This document shows, piece after piece, positions 61,554 through 64,000 of a DNA stretch of 64,000 nucleotides. Under the pieces are notes generated by a model. That model ran no database searches. It was not told where the DNA came from and was given only the letters and a program-made list of their open reading frames with translations. The DNA is from Burkholderia sp. Leaf177 (lineage in GTDB: Bacteria > Pseudomonadota > Gammaproteobacteria > Burkholderiales > Burkholderiaceae): NCBI RefSeq assembly GCF_001424345.1, contig NZ_LMPF01000026.1, positions 254,204 through 318,203 on the forward strand, in the 5' to 3' direction. The stretch's first letter is position 1, and each line of letters opens with the position of its first letter. Both the position numbers and the translations under genes were made by a program.

Positions 61554-63053
61554 TCAGGACGCGTCGGCCCATGCCTTGGCGGCATTCACCGCGCGATGCC
61601 AGCCTTGCATGTGACGCTTGACGTCTTCGGCAGGAAGATCGGCCGAGAAACGCCGGTCCAGCTTCCATTGGCTTTGCAGTTCATCCACGTCTGCCCAGTA
61701 GCCCACCGCGAGTCCAGCGAGATAGGCAGCGCCTAGCGCAGTTGTCTCGCTGATCTGCGGGCGCACCACGTCAACGCCGAGGATATCGGCCTGGAATTGC
61801 ATCAGCAGGTCGTTCGCTACGGCGCCGCCGTCCACGCGCAACTCGCCTATACGCATGCCGGAGTCGGCTTCCATGGCCTTCAACACATCAATGGATTGGT
61901 ACGCAATGCTGTCCAGCGCCGCGCGCGCAAGATGCGCGGACGTCGTGCCACGCGTTACGCCGAACAATGTGCCGCGTGCGTGAGCGTTCCAGTGCGGCGC
62001 GCCGAGTCCGGCGAACGCGGGCACGAGATACACGCCGTCGCTATGTGGAACGCTGCGCGCAAGCGTTTCAATCTCATTCGCAGTCTTGATGATCCCGAGT
62101 CCGTCGCGCAGCCACTGCACCACCGCGCCGCCGATGAAGATGCTGCCTTCCAGCGCGTAATTGACCTTGTCGCCGATCTGCCAGGCGATGGTAGTCACGA
62201 GGTTGTTGCTCGATTCAATGGGTTTTTCGCCCGTGTTCATCACGAGGAAGCAGCCTGTGCCGTAGGTATTTTTCACCATGCCGGACTGCGTGCACATCTG
62301 GCCGAAGAGGGCGGCGTGCTGGTCGCCTGCAATGCCGCCAAGCGGAATCTTCGATGCAAACACCGTGGTCTTTGTCGGTCCATAAACTTCGGATGACGCC
62401 CGCACTTCCGGCAGCATGCTGCGCGGAATATCGAGAGCATCGAGCAACTCGTCGTCCCACTCGAGCGTATGAATGTTGAACAGCATGGTGCGCGATGCGT
62501 TGGTTACATCGGTGATATGCAGCGCGTGTTTTGTGAAGTTCCAGACCAGCCAGCTATCCACCGTGCCGAACGCAAGACGCCCGTTCTTGGCTTTTTCGCG
62601 TGCGCCTTCCACGTTGTCCAGAATCCAGCGGATCTTGGTGCCCGAGAAGTATGAATCGATAGGCAACCCGGTCTTCGCACGAACCTTTTCTTCCAGCCCC
62701 TGCGCCTTCAGTTGATCGCAGAAATCGGCGGTACGGCGGTCCTGCCAGACGATTGCGTTATAGATGGGATGGCCGGTCTCGCGATCCCAGACGATGGTCG
62801 TCTCGCGCTGGTTCGTGATGCCAATCGACGCAATCGATGCACCATTCAACCCAGCCCGCGTGACGGCTTCTGCCGCGACGCCTGCCTGCGTGGACCAGAT
62901 TTCCTGCGGATCGTGTTCGACCCAGCCCGGCCGCGGATAGATCTGTTCGAATTCCTTTTGCGCCACCGACACCACGTTTCCCTGGCGGTTGAACACCATG
63001 GCGCGTGAGCTCGTCGTGCCTTGATCGAGCGCGAGGATGTATTGCTCCTGCAT
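61554..63053 (-). CDS. glpK: Glycerol kinase
   Basis: The protein has 499 residues, the standard length. It begins QYILALDQGTTSSRAMVFNR, the FGGY phosphate loop, and has GITNQRETTIVWDRETG, VDGGAVANDLLMQFQADILG and the ATP-site region GTGCFLVMNTGEKP. It phosphorylates glycerol to glycerol 3-phosphate in the cytoplasm, driving uptake through GlpF. It is the first gene of a glpK-glpF operon whose promoter region carries GlpR-like operators. ATG 63053 was chosen over a nonconserved extension from 63077. No glpD or glpR is in the window. Confidence 0.97.
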   Translation of the reverse strand: MQEQYILALDQGTTSSRAMVFNRQGNVVSVAQKEFEQIYPRPGWVEHDPQEIWSTQAGVAAEAVTRAGLNGASIASIGITNQRETTIVWDRETGHPIYNAIVWQDRRTADFCDQLKAQGLEEKVRAKTGLPIDSYFSGTKIRWILDNVEGAREKAKNGRLAFGTVDSWLVWNFTKHALHITDVTNASRTMLFNIHTLEWDDELLDALDIPRSMLPEVRASSEVYGPTKTTVFASKIPLGGIAGDQHAALFGQMCTQSGMVKNTYGTGCFLVMNTGEKPIESSNNLVTTIAWQIGDKVNYALEGSIFIGGAVVQWLRDGLGIIKTANEIETLARSVPHSDGVYLVPAFAGLGAPHWNAHARGTLFGVTRGTTSAHLARAALDSIAYQSIDVLKAMEADSGMRIGELRVDGGAVANDLLMQFQADILGVDVVRPQISETTALGAAYLAGLAVGYWADVDELQSQWKLDRRFSADLPAEDVKRHMQGWHRAVNAAKAWADAS

Positions 63054-63365
63054 TGTCTTCTCCACTTTTCTGGACAAATCGCCAAGTCTTTCCGGCGATA
63101 TTAACGGCTTCTTGTTTTAACCATCGGTTCGATGCGAACAATCGGTCGATGCCACATATCCCAGTATCTGTCCGTAAAAGAAAATTTATCGAACCGATAA
63201 TGTTCGAATTCGAATGCTAATGAACAGATTCGAAAATGTAAAGTCACAAATGGTGATGGCAACTGAGTGCCGAAGCCAAAAAGCAAAAGACAAAACGCAA
63301 AACGCCGACGGCATGCACCGCATGCGGTCGGCGTTCGCGCCAGGCGAATGAGCAAACGAACGGGG
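63054..63365. promoter_or_regulatory. glpKF promoter region with GlpR-like operators
   Basis: A perfect palindrome TTCGAATTCGAA (63203-63214) lies in AATGTTCGAATTCGAATG, close to the Gram-negative GlpR consensus ATGTTCG...CGAACAT. Two more inverted repeats, TATCG-AAC-CGATA (63187-63199) and GTTCG-ATG-CGAAC (63127-63139), share the TTCG/CGAA core. They fit tandem GlpR sites 75-160 bases upstream of glpK. No regulator gene is visible. The far right of the region shows nothing else. Confidence 0.6.
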
Positions 63366-64000
63366 TCAAGCGCCCTCGGCGTTGGCACCGAGCATCGGCG
63401 CGGTCTTCGTACGCGTCTTCATTTTCGTTTCGAGCAGTCGATTGACCGCAATCGAACCGGCGACAGCGCATAACATCGGCACGAGAAAATCGTGGTCGAC
63501 GCGCGTGAATTCGACCATGAGAACGAGCGCGGTGATCGGCATGTTCATCGATGAAGCCAGGAACGCCGTCGCACCCACAAGCGCAAACGCGCCGATGGGC
63601 GTGCCTGGCCACATGAGCGTCCATGCACCGCCGAGCACGATGGCGAGCAGCGCGCCGTTCGACATGCCCGGCGTCAGCAAGCCGCCCTGAGCGCCTGCAC
63701 GCAAGCTGCTGACGGTGATTGCAACCTTGATCAACAGCAGCGTTGCCGCAAGTCCAATGGTCAATTCGTTGCTGAAGCCCAGTTGCGCGGGCGTCTTGCC
63801 GTTGCCGAGAATCTGCGGAAAGGAAACCGCCAGCAAACCGATCACGAGAAAGTTGGCTATCGATAAAACCGGCAACGTCCATCCCTTCGGCGCGGCGGCC
63901 CTTGCACGGCTGGTTAACTGTACGAACGCGAACGCAGCGACGCCAAACACGGGTCCCATGACAATGGACCATGCGACCAGATTTGCGCTCAACGCGAAAT
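63366..64000 (-). CDS. CLC-type chloride channel, C-terminal part (cut by window edge)
   Basis: At least 211 residues remain, and the frame is open to the right edge. Visible are ILGNGKTPAQLGFSNELTIG and SLRAGAQGGLLTPGMSNGAL, the CLC GGxxxP-type anion-path motif, and FLASSMNMPITALVLMVEFT, the following helix with conserved Glu. The gene ends with a short basic tail and no CBS domains. CLC proteins carry chloride across the membrane, often as Cl-/H+ exchangers. The start lies beyond the window. Confidence 0.88.
   Translation of the reverse strand, partial: FALSANLVAWSIVMGPVFGVAAFAFVQLTSRARAAAPKGWTLPVLSIANFLVIGLLAVSFPQILGNGKTPAQLGFSNELTIGLAATLLLIKVAITVSSLRAGAQGGLLTPGMSNGALLAIVLGGAWTLMWPGTPIGAFALVGATAFLASSMNMPITALVLMVEFTRVDHDFLVPMLCAVAGSIAVNRLLETKMKTRTKTAPMLGANAEGA

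Noticed and set aside
1..64000. tRNA, rRNA, insertion sequence, integrase, prophage or CRISPR
   Set aside because: Looked for by eye and none found; a tRNAscan or Rfam scan would settle small RNAs that I cannot recognise.

Overview
The window comes from a GC-rich chromosome of the Burkholderiaceae, most likely Caballeronia or Paraburkholderia. This is an inference from gene content: two DUF4148 secreted proteins, a Burkholderia-type trimeric porin, a ceoR-llpE-ceoAB-opcM efflux locus, several MocR and LysR regulators, and strongly biased codon use. I found no rRNA, tRNA, CRISPR array, insertion sequence, prophage or integrase. It looks like ordinary accessory chromosome or chromid DNA without a recent insertion. 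Genes at both ends are cut by the window edge: an FAD-dependent oxidoreductase on the left and a CLC chloride channel on the right.

Layout. 0-13.9 kb: a LysR regulator diverging from the oxidoreductase; a zeta-class GST; a DUF4148 protein; a MATE exporter; DUF3597; an AttEGH-like lipoprotein-export-type ABC set (ATPase, FtsX permease, lipocalin-like protein); a DUF3253 protein; a methyltransferase; an IclR regulator; a 14-TM MFS exporter; a TIGR02594 peptidase-like protein; a VOC protein. 13.9-21.5 kb: a glycan locus with a GT4 glycosyltransferase overlapping a NodB-type deacetylase, a divergent secreted alpha/beta hydrolase, a GNAT, and a large secreted clan GH-A glycosidase behind an 800-bp non-coding leader. 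21.5-29.5 kb: a LysR regulator divergent from llpE and a complete RND pump (adaptor, permease, outer-membrane channel).

29.5-43.7 kb: a beta-propeller lipoprotein, a YkgJ-type Cys-cluster protein, a second 14-TM MFS exporter, an aldehyde dehydrogenase plus class III aminotransferase pair (GABA/putrescine-type catabolism), a large hybrid PAS histidine kinase, a zinc-ribbon membrane protein, a low-affinity iron permease homologue and a porin. 43.9-49.7 kb: an SsuABC/TauABC-like importer, two GNATs and an orphan membrane-anchored TAXI protein. 49.7-58.7 kb: an azoreductase-like flavoprotein, a MocR regulator divergent from an AhpD-like protein, a TetR/MFS pair, a GDPD-like protein with a degenerate active site, a membrane-fused TlpA thioredoxin, a MEKHLA protein and a second MocR regulator with a clear operator array. 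58.7-64 kb: mgtC behind a structured leader, a 38-residue membrane peptide, a DUF4148 protein, glpF and glpK, and the CLC channel.

The most interesting signals are non-coding. The mgtC leader follows a near-consensus promoter and holds four alternating complementary segments that can fold in two mutually exclusive ways. About 22 kb away, a hairpin from that leader recurs with the same downstream spacing ahead of the hybrid kinase. Other points of note are LlpE with Asp in place of the catalytic Ser, the GDPD-like protein lacking its metal-binding and catalytic residues, and the secreted glycosidase with its long leader.
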